DNA from: Jackrogersella multiformis
Lineage: Eukaryota; Ascomycota; Sordariomycetes; Xylariales; Hypoxylaceae
Assembly (NCBI GenBank): GCA_902806575.1
Contig: CADCXD010000005.1
Location: 1,116,001-1,180,000 of the forward strand
DNA length: 64,000 bases
Reading direction: 5' to 3'
The translations under genes and the position numbers were made by a program. Below are positions 40,811 through 51,377 of the stretch, one piece after another. Positions within the stretch are counted from its first letter, which is position 1. The number at the start of each line of letters is the position of its first letter. Under the pieces are notes generated by a model. The model saw nothing but the letters and a program-made list of their open reading frames with translations. It was not told the DNA's origin and did no database searches.

Positions 40811-43726
40811 TTACATTAATAAACTCGGGCTTTTATGCCGTACGGGCGGGTTGCCTTTTACCGATGAAAAAACGGTACGAAATGATAATCGCCGTGCTTC
40901 CGCTTCCATATTTACAATGAACTCATTCATTGTTAATCCTCCACTGTTACTTTCTTGTCGTAACCCTTCAATAGTTCTTGACATCTTTTCCACCTTTGTC
41001 TTTACAATGCGAAGCCAAGCGTCCCCATCCTCCTCGAGGCGCTGCAGTCGCCCATCAATCTGATTTGCCATCTGTTCCCCTTTGAGCTCATCCATTTCTC
41101 TTTTGCTCGACTTGTCGTGCCTTGTTTTGTTTATCGTCTTTTCTATCAATTCACATATTTCTTCCTCCCTTGCTAGTTTCTCCCTCTGGACCCTCTCCTT
41201 CATTGAAGCAACTTTCCATTTCCTTTCTTTGCAATCTTCTTGCGTGTCGTCATTCCACGATGACTCGTCTAACTGTAACGTAGGGCTCCATACTGTAGAC
41301 GATTGATCAAAGCAGACGATCTCTGTAGGGTGACTCCTTCGCCGTAGAGATGGTGTGCTAGGCGACGGAGGTATTGTTGGCATGCTGGTGAAGCTGTAGC
41401 GATTCGGGCTGTTGACGTTGTATGTAGTACGCTCGAGATCACCAGTCGCAGGATTTCGATATATCATTATTGACGTAGGCCTTTGGCGGGATTGTGGTAT
41501 TATCTTCAGTTGGTGTTTAATAGTTGGCCTGGAACCTGCATGGGCAATTATTGGCAAGTCTGTTGGAGATGGAGGCAATACTGATGATGTTTGCTGGGAT
41601 TTCAGGTCAGCGACCACCATGATAGGCGATATGGTCATTACTTTGGTTGACAGTAGTCGACCTGAACTGCAAATGTATTCCTCGGGCGCTATCTTCGTAG
41701 TCATGACAGCGGAGAAAGTCCAGTCATTACTTGCAGCTGAGTTTGCCGAAGTGGTCTTAACATCCTCTCCTGTTACTTTGGACGTTATCTTCGTTCGCTC
41801 TGATGACATTGAACCTCCGGTAGGCAGAGAGGAAAAGCTGTCACAAGATCTCCCCAAAACACAGAATTCGTCTACATCTGCCTTGAATGGTTCTTGCGAT
41901 GGTAGTTTTCGTGAATGAGTTATATTGACTCTGAACCGCCCAAGAACAGGGGAATCATTAGAGCTAGGGCCCGTTGACCCTACTGGTGCCGTCCTAAGAG
42001 CGTATTTGGCTGCGTCTAGGTCTCGTCTTTTGTACGCCTGAACCTTGGCCCTTCTTGCAATTCTTCGCTCGACGATACTCTTTCGTCCTTCCACCCTGCA
42101 GCTTGCAAGGTTCGCTATCGCCTTGTCCATGGCAGTCATCTCCTTCAAGTCTCGACAGCCATAACTACCACTTGTCGAATCTGCTGAACTTATATCCTCC
42201 TCGTGAAAGGAATCTGCTAGAGTTGAGTCGATCATATAACCTGTAGTTGTGCTGCTTATTGAAATATCGCACTGTCTATCCGTAGTTGGAGATCCTTGGC
42301 ATGAGTTCGGCATTGTCGTGATGTCGCTCATTAAGGACTGCCTTTGTGAATTTGCGTTGTCATTTGTTGCGGTAGTAACTGAATCACAACTAGTCCCCAC
42401 CGGTGTAGAAGACGCACCCAAGGAAGGTCGCGGTTTCATGTCATCCATCGCTAATAACATATTCTCTACTCCCGTCGTCACACCCACCGGGCTTCCAATG
42501 AGGCTAGTTGCCAGGCACGTTTCTGACATATATGCAAGTTGTGAAACGTTATTGAACTCTGTATGTTTGAGGCCTGGCCAAGTAGGCTGCATTAATAATT
42601 CGTCAAGTGAAGCTGTAGGTACCCCGTTAGAGCTACACGCGCGTTTGCTTGATGTACGAGGTCGTACTTTCAGGGGTTCGATGTCATTTGCTTGGCTAGA
42701 TGTTATTGAGCTGACGTTCCTGTCCGAGGACGATGGCCTCGAGGTTACTGGTGGGGAGGGGAAGGTCATTGCTGCTAACATATTGGGAAAACCAGGTGAT
42801 TCGAGCATCAAAGGATCTTTAGGTGGTGCAAGAGCCTGCCGGGTCGTAATCTCTCCATCACGTCGTACACATTGTTGCGAGGGGGGCAAGTTTCCTAGAT
42901 ATCCCAAGGTTGATTGGCCGGGTTTGTGCATGTGGTTTTCGACTGTTATTGATAATGAATTTTTGGATGCTCGCCTAGACGGTATTTGGCGCTCGGGAAT
43001 ATCGATGGATATAGATCGAGTCAGCACTTTTCCTGTTGTTGCTCTATTTACGTCGACGGTCCCACGATCCGCTGTAGGCTGCTTGTGCTGAACCATGGGT
43101 TCGCAACCGTAACATTCCTGAATAGGTTCGGCAGCCATCCGAGCGGCCACAAACCCGGGGGTAGCTATACCCGCCAATGAGGTAAACCGGGAGTTCCCCT
43201 TTCCAACTATGGCCTGAGCTTTCTGTGGTTTATTATCAGAATAAGTGATCCAGGAAAGCGTCCTTGACGACGAAACACCCGTTCTATGTGAGTGATCCCA
43301 GTCGAGTTTTGACGATGTTCTCTCAGGCCACTCTAGATGACCATCTGTTTGATCATGAAGAATGCTAGAAGACGACCGCGACTTAAAGCGGGAAAGGTGA
43401 CCAGACCGGCCGTGTATAGATGTCGCTAGATTCCGATATTCATATGTTGGCTTATCTGGCACTCCATCTTCGGGCAGATGCGACGATGAGTGAGCATTAC
43501 TTCTGTTTCTCCATTCCCTTTTCAGGGATTTGAATGACCATCTCTTACTCTCGCCTGGTATATTCACAGTGGTGTGATGTTGAGACGACACATCGGAATT
43601 CGAGAAAGAGTTTCCCCTCACGGCATTGAGAGAGCCGTCGGCGACATTCAGCACGTTAGAAGTCGAATGAGCGCGAAGCAATCGCGGAAGCTTGAACGTT
43701 CGTTCCTCCAAGATAGATGTGTCCAT
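40811..43726 (-). CDS. Uncharacterised Ser/Thr-rich protein with C-terminal coiled coil (971 aa)
   Basis: A single uninterrupted frame on the minus strand. The frame is open up to 43,765 but the first ATG is at 43,726-43,724, giving MDTSILEERTFKLPRLLRAH and 971 residues; the extra 13 codons upstream begin with GTG. I do not recognise a family. Most of the protein is Ser/Thr/Pro-rich and probably disordered. A basic patch (VERRIARRAKVQAYKRR) lies in the middle third. The last 130 residues begin with a highly charged helical segment of about 95 residues with heptad-like spacing, likely a coiled coil, followed by a short conserved-looking FIVNMEAEARRLSFRT stretch. No signal peptide or membrane segment is visible. 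Length and normal codon use argue for a real gene. Its last codons and stop lie in the AT-rich DNA, so the native C-terminus may have been altered. Divergent from sec23, with 1.2 kb between. Confidence 0.75.
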   Translation of the reverse strand: MDTSILEERTFKLPRLLRAHSTSNVLNVADGSLNAVRGNSFSNSDVSSQHHTTVNIPGESKRWSFKSLKREWRNRSNAHSSSHLPEDGVPDKPTYEYRNLATSIHGRSGHLSRFKSRSSSSILHDQTDGHLEWPERTSSKLDWDHSHRTGVSSSRTLSWITYSDNKPQKAQAIVGKGNSRFTSLAGIATPGFVAARMAAEPIQECYGCEPMVQHKQPTADRGTVDVNRATTGKVLTRSISIDIPERQIPSRRASKNSLSITVENHMHKPGQSTLGYLGNLPPSQQCVRRDGEITTRQALAPPKDPLMLESPGFPNMLAAMTFPSPPVTSRPSSSDRNVSSITSSQANDIEPLKVRPRTSSKRACSSNGVPTASLDELLMQPTWPGLKHTEFNNVSQLAYMSETCLATSLIGSPVGVTTGVENMLLAMDDMKPRPSLGASSTPVGTSCDSVTTATNDNANSQRQSLMSDITTMPNSCQGSPTTDRQCDISISSTTTGYMIDSTLADSFHEEDISSADSTSGSYGCRDLKEMTAMDKAIANLASCRVEGRKSIVERRIARRAKVQAYKRRDLDAAKYALRTAPVGSTGPSSNDSPVLGRFRVNITHSRKLPSQEPFKADVDEFCVLGRSCDSFSSLPTGGSMSSERTKITSKVTGEDVKTTSANSAASNDWTFSAVMTTKIAPEEYICSSGRLLSTKVMTISPIMVVADLKSQQTSSVLPPSPTDLPIIAHAGSRPTIKHQLKIIPQSRQRPTSIMIYRNPATGDLERTTYNVNSPNRYSFTSMPTIPPSPSTPSLRRRSHPTEIVCFDQSSTVWSPTLQLDESSWNDDTQEDCKERKWKVASMKERVQREKLAREEEICELIEKTINKTRHDKSSKREMDELKGEQMANQIDGRLQRLEEDGDAWLRIVKTKVEKMSRTIEGLRQESNSGGLTMNEFIVNMEAEARRLSFRTVFSSVKGNPPVRHKSPSLLM

Positions 43727-44922
43727 CTCTAGGGTGAATGGAGTGATGTATGATGGACTGTCCACGAGGCAACGACTATAGTAGGTATATCTAGCAAAGT
43801 GTTCGACATACCCAACGCGAAATAACCAGACGCGATTGGTGCTGGACGAGGGAGAATTGTATGGATATCAGGTACACTGACCTGCCATTCTGTAGGTACC
43901 TAAGGTAGGTTTATTTGTCGACGCGGCTATGAGGGTGGAAGTATGGAAGACACGAGCACACAAAGGAACAGTCGCGGAAATTTACAGCACAACAGGCAAA
44001 TTACCTCATCTTCTTATGGACATACTACCGGTATCGTTTTTCCTTTCCCATCTTCAAGTTCCAACGACTTGCCTGTTCCTTGCCCGTTCCTTGCCCGTTC
44101 TCGAATGGTATAGCAGGGTTGAGAGTCTCCCGCCGTCCTCGTAAGGGTAAAGTCAAAGTGATGATCTGCAGCGCCTTCCCAATTTACCATTTGCGTAGTA
44201 CCTACCGATATGATCCGTCAGCCCATCTCATAGAGGAAGCCTTACCTTAGGTACCTAGCTAGGTACATAGACAGGGACCCTATCGCCTAGGTACCTAGGC
44301 TAGGTAGGTATGCAAAAGATGGATCATGTTAATAATGTAGCTGTGTAGATATCTCGATAAGTACCTAGGTATCTAAGAGAATTGAGAATTACCTCAGGTA
44401 TCTCTCTCAGTAGGTACATTCTATGTACCTGATCGGCTAGTGTAGTCGGTGTAGGTACCTGCTAGGTACATACTAGGCTGTAGCTGTCATAAAATTACAT
44501 TATCGAAAATCAGATCGCGCAGTTACCGTCATAACGGGGTGGAAATCCCCGAAAAACGGGGTCGCCTAAATCTTACAGGGATTAAAGTCCTTACTTACAT
44601 TTTCTCTTTGGCTGCAACTTGTCCATATCTGTCTAACCTACTACTGTGTACACAACAAGTCGACATCACGCCCCGCCGAGCCAGCCTGCCCTCAAGCTTT
44701 TTGAAGTTGGCACACCACACATCGAGAACTCGGCAGAATACCCCTTCTTTCTTCCTTTCTTTCTTACCCAGTCTAGGACTCGACACAGGTTCTCTAGACT
44801 GCTACACCCACCACCACCGCACCCACAACATCATAGGTACGCCCTAGGATTAGCGATTGCTACGGCCGCACTGATCTCGACGGAAAAGGAGCTTGGCGGA
44901 CCCTAACAGTCGCGCCGACGAT
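43727..44922. promoter_or_regulatory. Divergent intergenic region upstream of sec23 and the 971-aa gene
   Basis: About 1.2 kb without a supported gene. It holds a dense cluster of ACCT/AGGT palindromic words at 44,240-44,475 (for example AGGTACCTAGCTAGGTAC and GCCTAGGTACCTAGGC). A pyrimidine-rich tract, CTTTCTTCCTTTCTTTCTT, lies around 44,747-44,766, typical of transcription start regions of highly expressed fungal genes, about 160 bp before the sec23 ATG. Small open frames here overlap each other and look accidental. Confidence 0.5.
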
Positions 44923-47624
44923 ATGGACTATGAAGCTTTAAAGGAGCAATGGAGCGAGGTTGAGGACCGGGATGGTGTTCGACTCAGCTGGAACGTTTTC
45001 CCCAGCACTCGAATGGTTAGTTGTCACCCCATGTCTCTGGCTATCTGGGAACCTCCTCCTAGCCGAATCTTTATAAATAAGCGCAACTGTTCTGAAGCTT
45101 CGCATAGGAAGCCTCTCGCCTCGTTGTCCCCATAGGCGCTCTCTACACCCCCCTAAAAGAGAAACCAGATACTCCTCTGCTTCAGTTCGAGCCTGTGACG
45201 TGTAAACAACCATGCCGCTCTGTCCTGAACCCTTTCTGGTTAGTGGGCCTCGATTTCCGCCGCGATTGTTGTTCCCGAGCGCAAAGCTAATGATGCTCAG
45301 CCAAGTTGACGTCCGAGCACGCCTATGGATTTGCCCATTCTGTCTTTCGAGGAATCCTCTCCCACCCCATTATAAGGACATCACGCCTAACGCTATACCA
45401 CCCGAGTTGCACCCCTCCAACACTACGATCGAATATAGACTCTCACGGCCTGCTCCTAGCCCTCCTATCTTCCTTTACGTCGTCGATACGTGCCAGGAGG
45501 ATGACAGCCTCTCGGCTCTGAAGGAGTCGCTCATCATGAGCTTGAGTCTCCTTCCCGAGAATGCTCTGGTTGGACTGATCACTTATGGCACAATGGCATG
45601 TCTATTCCACCCCGCGTATAGCATGATTGTATTGCTGACTAGAGTTCCTAGGCCCAAGTTCATGAGATAGGGTATACCGAGTGCGCTAAATCATATGTCT
45701 TCCGTGGCAGCAAAGATTATTCCGCCAAACAAGTTCAAGAGATGCTAGGGCTGCTCGCCCCGAGCCTACGCCCGGGCATGCCGCAGCAGCAGCCTGGTCG
45801 GCCTATGCTGCCCATGGGACCAGCGACCAGGTTCCTGTTACCTGTCCAACAGTGCGAATTCCAACTCACCAAGATTCTTGAGCAGCTGCAGAAGGACCCC
45901 TGGCCCGTCGCCAGTGACAGGAGAAACCTCCGCTGTTCTGGTGTCGCGCTTAGCGTTGCTGTGGGTCTTCTTGAATCGTCCTTCCAAAACGCTGGCGGTA
46001 GGATCATGCTCTTCTCTGGTGGTCCCGCAACCGAAGGCCCCGGGATGGTGGTCGGGCCCGAACTAAGAGAGCCAATCCGCTCGCACCATGACATCGATCG
46101 TGACAACATCAAGTATTACAAGAAGGCCTTAAAGGTTGGTCTCCCCTTCATTTTCTTTGTGCTCAGCTATACTATGGACTAATTTATTTATTTTTAGTTC
46201 TATGACAATCTCGCAAAGCGAACAGCCCACAATGGCCACATAATAGACATATTCGCTGGCTGCTTGGATCAAGTGGGATTGCTCGAGATGAAAGGTCTAT
46301 GCAACTCAACTGGTGGTCACATGATCCTCACAGACAGTTTTACCTCCTCCATGTTTAAGCAGTCATTTATTCGCGTCTTTGAGAAAGATGGGGATGACAA
46401 TCTATTAATGGGCTTCAACGCCGTTCTTGAGGTCCTGACAACTAAGGAGTTGAAGGTGACTGGCCTTATCGGTCATGCTGTGTCGTTGAACAAGAAGTCG
46501 ACGTCAGTTGGAGAAACGGAATGCGGTATCGGCAATACCTGCTCGTGGAAGATGTGTGGCATTGATCCTAACGCAAGCTACGGTATCTATTTCGAGATTG
46601 CAAGCCAAAGTGGCCCTACACAGCATCCACAAGCCCAGCAGAAGGGTATGATGCAATTCTTGACGTACTACCAACACTCTTCCGGACAATTTCACCTACG
46701 CGTAACAACTATTGCTAGGAATCTAAGCGGTCCGGCTGGGGATCCGGCCATTGCCCAGTCCTTTGACCAGGAAGCAGCTGCGGTACTCATGTCCAGAATT
46801 GCCGTTTTTAAGGCAGAGGTCGATGACGGCCCCGATGTCCTTCGATGGGTAGACCGCATGCTTATTCGATTATGCTCGCGCTTCGCGGATTATAGGAAGG
46901 ACGACCCTTCGTCGTTTAGGCTAGAGAAGAACTTCACTCTCTACCCTCAATTTATGTTTCACCTCCGGCGAAGCCAGTTTCTCCAGGTCTTCAATAACTC
47001 GCCTGACGAAACTGCTTTTTACCGACATGTGTTGAACCATGAAGACGTGAGCAATTCTCTCATTATGATACAGCCGACTCTCGACTCGTATACCTTTGAT
47101 CAGGAGGGCGGCCAGCCAGTCCTGCTGGACTCGACTTCTATCCAACCCACACATATTTTATTGTTGGATACATTCTTCCACATACTCATTTTCCACGGGG
47201 AAACGGTTGCAGAATGGAAGAAGGCTGGCTACCAGGATCAAGAAGGCTACGAAAATTTTGCTTCCTTACTCGAACAGCCAAAGGAGGACGCTAGAGTAAG
47301 TATAGATTGCCTTTCTCCCGGTGATGATATTAATGTCTTGATTAGGATCTTATCGCTGATCGTTTTCCTCTTCCTCGATTCATTGTATGCGACGCTGGCG
47401 GATCCCAAGCGCGGTTTCTACTCTCGAAGCTTAACCCGTCAACAACCCACACCTCGGGAGCCTACGGTGGTGTTGGTGCCCAGACTGCCCAGACCATCTT
47501 TACCGATGATGTATCGCTGCAGACTTTCATGGATCATCTGATGAAGTTAGTAATAATATTCCCGGACGTCAAACCCTTTAGGCTAACAGATTTTGACAGG
47601 CTGGCTGTGAGCGGTACAAATTAG
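44923..47624 (+). CDS. sec23: Sec23, COPII coat GTPase-activating subunit
   Basis: Sec23 pairs with Sec24 in the inner COPII coat at ER exit sites and activates GTP hydrolysis by Sar1. I rebuilt seven exons: 44923-45015, 45108-45238, 45301-45595, 45652-46134, 46198-47295, 47346-47545, 47600-47624, giving 774 residues, the usual length. The start MDYEALKEQWSEVEDRDGVR matches filamentous-fungal Sec23. A zinc-binding domain has C63, C67, C86 and C89. The trunk (von Willebrand A-like) domain follows, with IFLYVVDTCQEDDSL and RSHHDIDRDN. The beta-sandwich and helical parts (TYYQHSSGQFHLRVT, QSFDQEAAAVLMSRIAV, FNNSPDETAFYRH) and the gelsolin-like C-terminus (PLPRFIVCDAGGSQARFLL) are intact, ending KLAVSGTN. 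Intron 3 (45596-45651) has a GC donor. All frames join without shifts, so the gene looks functional. Identification is very secure. Confidence 0.97.
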
Positions 47625-48536
47625 GTGTGTTGAAGTCATTCGCTGAAGAATGTATGATGTTTGCCTGCTTTTAGAGGAAACAATGACGACGGACCAGGTG
47701 ACTAGGTGTTGAACATCCAATGCTAGTATAATGAACTATTACATGAGCTCGCCATCGCAAGCTATAGTTTTTGGAGCGTGATCAATTTGTGTACTTGTGT
47801 ATTAGACAGTTGTCGTAGCAAAGCTGTTCACCACCTCATTGTTATTTTCGACAACCTCGTTAATGGACCTTACCTCGTCTGTTCTTCTCTATCATTGAAT
47901 GCATCAGCCTCATTAAAAACCTAAACCTGGTCAAATCACCTCCAACTATCGTAGGCAGTAATTTTTCTTGCCGATCAGTTTCATTTATTTTGATCGAATC
48001 GACTGGCCTTCTATCTCATGGCTACCTACACCAAGCCGAAATATGATTAGGTACCGGTTAACCTACCTGCCAGCCTGCCAAGCCCTTATCAAGCTGCGCG
48101 GCTTCCAGTGCCGCCGTTCTTCGCCTGCCTACCTCCTACCTACCTAGGTACTTGTAGGTAATCCCGGGGATTAACAAGATGGGTACCTCTTGAGTTAGAC
48201 GAAATATCTCCTACCAATCAGCTCTTTACATACTCATTACCTACACTAGTGTAGTAGGTAATTGAGAAACCCACTTCTTTCCTTCCACTTTCCTAGATCG
48301 GTATGTACCTGCCTACACTACTTAGTGTACATAGGTACATAGGTGTATAAAATACCTAGGTACAAGCCCCCCACCGCATAGGGTTTGTTAAGCCCACAAC
48401 TAACTAATTTTGCTCAAGAACATTTTTCTTCCTCCTAATTGCAAGGCATCCTTCACGAGTTTCAGAACATATCTTGCGCAGCAGTCTCTGCACAATTTTA
48501 ACAACAACATTTCCGAGACTCGACACTTGAGCAAAG
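47625..48536. promoter_or_regulatory. sec23 3' region and rpl12 promoter
   Basis: About 900 bp without a gene. The right half carries ACCT/AGGT palindromic words (48,050-48,370). An AGGGTTT word at 48,380-48,386, 150 bp before the rpl12 ATG, resembles the TTAGGG-type boxes often present in promoters of fungal ribosomal protein genes; this is suggestive only. The leader is C/T- and A-rich with no upstream ATG close to the start. Confidence 0.4.
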
Positions 48537-49315
48537 ATGCGTAGGTCTAAATATGAAATTCCCTTTCAATGCTTCCCAGAGCTAACCATTCTACAAAATA
48601 TAGCTCCCAAGATTGATCCCAACGAGATTAAGGTGATGTAAGTCGGGATCCTGTCACACTTTCATTCCAAACTCGCCAACCCAGAAAGTACCATCACCGT
48701 ATATACACGCGGCTGACTAGAACCTATATAGTCACCTTAGAGCCACGGGAGGAGAAGTTGGCGCCTCATCCGCGCTCGCCCCCAAGATTGGTCCCCTCGG
48801 TCTGTCGCCCAAGAAGGTCGGAGAAGACATCGCGAAGGCTACTGGCGATTGGGTACGTATCTGGCCTCCCTCGCATGAGGTTGCTGTAATAGGCTAACAC
48901 ATCGGTGACTAATAGAAAGGCCTACGAGTTACCGTCAAGCTTACCATCCAGAACCGTCAAGCCGCCGTCTCGGTTGTCCCCACGGCCTCTTCCCTTATCA
49001 TCAAGGCACTGAAGGAGCCCCCCCGTGACCGGAAAAAGGAGAAGAACATCAAGCATTCGAAGAGTGTGCCGCTCGACGATATCATCGACATTGCCCGAAC
49101 CATGCGATTCAAGTCTTTCTCGAAGGAACTGAAGGGAACTGTCAAGGAGATCCTAGGAACGGCATTTAGCGTGGGTTGCCAAGTCGATGGAAGAAGCCCG
49201 AGGGATATCTGCGACGACATCGACAGTGGTGAGATCGACAGTAAGTCATACACAGTGCATTTCCCCGTCTGTGGAGCTAGATGCTGACAACGTCGATGTA
49301 GTTCCGGACGAGTAA
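48537..49315 (+). CDS. rpl12: 60S ribosomal protein L12 (uL11)
   Basis: Eukaryotic uL11 binds the GTPase-associated centre of 25S rRNA at the base of the P stalk. Five exons were rebuilt: 48537-48540, 48604-48637, 48732-48852, 48916-49240, 49302-49315, giving 165 residues, the family's normal length. The protein begins MPPKIDPNEIKVIHLRATGG, contains the N-terminal domain motif GASSALAPKIGPLGLSPKK and the RNA-binding C-terminal domain with KSFSKELKGTVKEILGTAFS and GCQVDGRSPRDI, and ends DIPDE. The first exon is only four nucleotides (ATG plus one base), so the start codon is separated from the rest by an intron. All splice sites are GT-AG. An intron-dense short gene is typical of fungal ribosomal protein genes. 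Confidence 0.97.
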
Positions 49316-51377
49316 ACATGGATTGGGTGGAATGAAAATGTGCTTCTTTTTTTCTGCTGCATCTTACAAAGGAGTTTAGGAATGGCTTGCGATAGTTCTC
49401 GCCGACACACACTCTAATTGAGAGGAATCAACCAGTTTTCAGCGCCTTGAGACTCGTAGTATACCGTTTCTGAATATCCCGTCATAAGCCCCGTCACACC
49501 CTTGCCTACACTCTGAGATAAACCTAGCTTACCATGGTCTATTTCTATTTTGTGTCAAGGAAGATTGAAGTTCGACCAGCTACTCACCGCGGCCTTCTTA
49601 CTACTACAGCGTGGAGGCTGAGGTCCATCTTTTCTAGGTCAACATAAAACAACCAATTTCGTCATGGGATATGTTGTTTAGGACGTAGCCATTGTATTCC
49701 ACCGCAATAGGCAATTAACATGCCTAGGTAGCCTGCAAAGTTGATAATTGATAAGAAGCTACCAGCCTGCTACCATTTTACTCTCGCCTACCGAGTTAGG
49801 GTAGGTAGGCTGTTTGCTAACTAGAGAACTGCTTGCGACAGCAAAACCTGAAATATATAATTATACCTATAAAGTAGAGGGGGCTTAGGGGGCTTAGGGG
49901 GCTTATGAAGTGCTTCGAGCACACATTTTCAAAATCCCTTGTCTCTCGGTCGGCATGACATCCTTGGATCGTCTTCTTTTAGTCGCACATGCTGGGTGAT
50001 AGGCTGATAGGTACCCTTACACCTTCAGGGATATTGAGGCGCTCAAATTAAAGGCGCAAATCCATACGCAGCTTTAGGTGTATGAGTAGGTACCTAAGCA
50101 CATACATCCTGTTACTACATAGGTACCTATATGTACCTACCTATATGTAGTGGATATAAGGTACTTGGCTATGGCATGCTTTTAAGCACTGGTCCAAGTA
50201 GTTGCAGACTTCAGCCTTCCATAGTGACCTACCACCTATAAGGTGTGGTAGGTCTTTTAATTATTCATCATAGGTATCTGACACCATATACATACATAAT
50301 ACGAAATACCGCCTACATATAATATATTACTTACATGTAGGTACTTATAATATTCTCACCTCATCTACGCGGACTGGGCGGTGAAGTATGTACTTACATA
50401 CCTACCTAGCATATATGACACATGTAGGTATGTATTTCACCTTACCTATGAGGTTATATATGTAAATTAAGGGTTATTATTAAGTGTAGATGTGAATCCG
50501 ATCTATGTATATATGTTTATAATAAGTACATATATGGAATAGGTAGTTCTATATAGAAAATCATGTCAAGTATACTTTAATCAAGGCTCACACATACCTA
50601 GGTATGTGTTGTTAATATAAAGGTACCTACTGAGGTACATACATAGGTACCTAGGTAGCTCAAAACATAAACCATAACTAGCGTCCTAGCCCAAAGAAAT
50701 AAATGTGACAGGAGCTGATGGAAACTAATGTGAACCAAGAAATCAATTTAGACTCAGCCCCCCCCCCCCCCTTCTCCCCACGTACAAACCAGCGCCGGCC
50801 TTTTTTCGACCCTCATAAATCTTATGTTTCCCACTACTAACCTACTAACACTCGACATTAGACTTATCACGATCAAAGGTAGCTATATCGACGCCCGACA
50901 TAAAACGGGTCCTGCCTATTCCATTCTAACCTCATTCTAACCTCTATTCAGATCGTTCGGAGGTGTCTGGTCCTTTCTTTCTATTCTACTCGTGTAGAAT
51001 ACATTCTCTCGTCTTCAGGTTTGACCTCGAACGTCGTATCGCTCTTTCGCGTCCCGACTGCCTCGCCCACGTCACTTAGCCTGGCTGGCTTCGGAGCTCT
51101 CCCGTCGTGCGAGGTAGAGTAGAGAGAGAAAAACTCCGATCGCATCGAATTGTAAAAGGGAGGACGGATTTGGCCTGATTTATATCTTGGATAAGACCCT
51201 CGGGTCAACTCCCCTGGCTAAGATACCTCAGCCTGGTTTATTAGCATCCTAGGTGTATCTCCAGATGTATATCAGCCATCTTCCCTCAGCCGCGCTCTAA
51301 CCAGCAGGCTATAATGAGACCGCCCATCGACTTAGGCCTCGACACGCCCTTTCCCGACCCTGCTCCGCCTTTACCAG
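49316..51377. other. Intergenic region between rpl12 and the O-GlcNAc transferase gene
   Basis: About 2 kb with no supported gene. It contains three tandem copies of GGGGGCTTA at 49,879-49,905, many ACCT/AGGT palindromic words (50,080-50,660), an AT-rich stretch near 50,450-50,570 and a run of 14 C at 50,758-50,771. The final 400 bp are probably promoter and leader of the downstream gene. Confidence 0.5.
49879..49905. repeat. 9-bp tandem repeat, 3 units
   Basis: Three perfect copies of GGGGGCTTA in the rpl12/O-GlcNAc transferase intergenic region. The G-runs could support a quadruplex-like fold on this strand; no function is evident. Confidence 0.9.

Noticed and set aside
42249..43091. 280-codon open frame on the plus strand
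   Set aside because: Antisense to the 971-residue gene and a by-product of its codon use; the minus-strand frame is far longer.
43727..43765. 13 extra codons extending the 971-aa frame
   Set aside because: The extension starts at GTG; the first ATG is at 43,726. An upstream spliced exon is possible but not supported.
44539..44906. Overlapping 102- and 86-codon frames upstream of sec23
   Set aside because: They overlap each other and the pyrimidine-rich leader; no domain or normal codon pattern.
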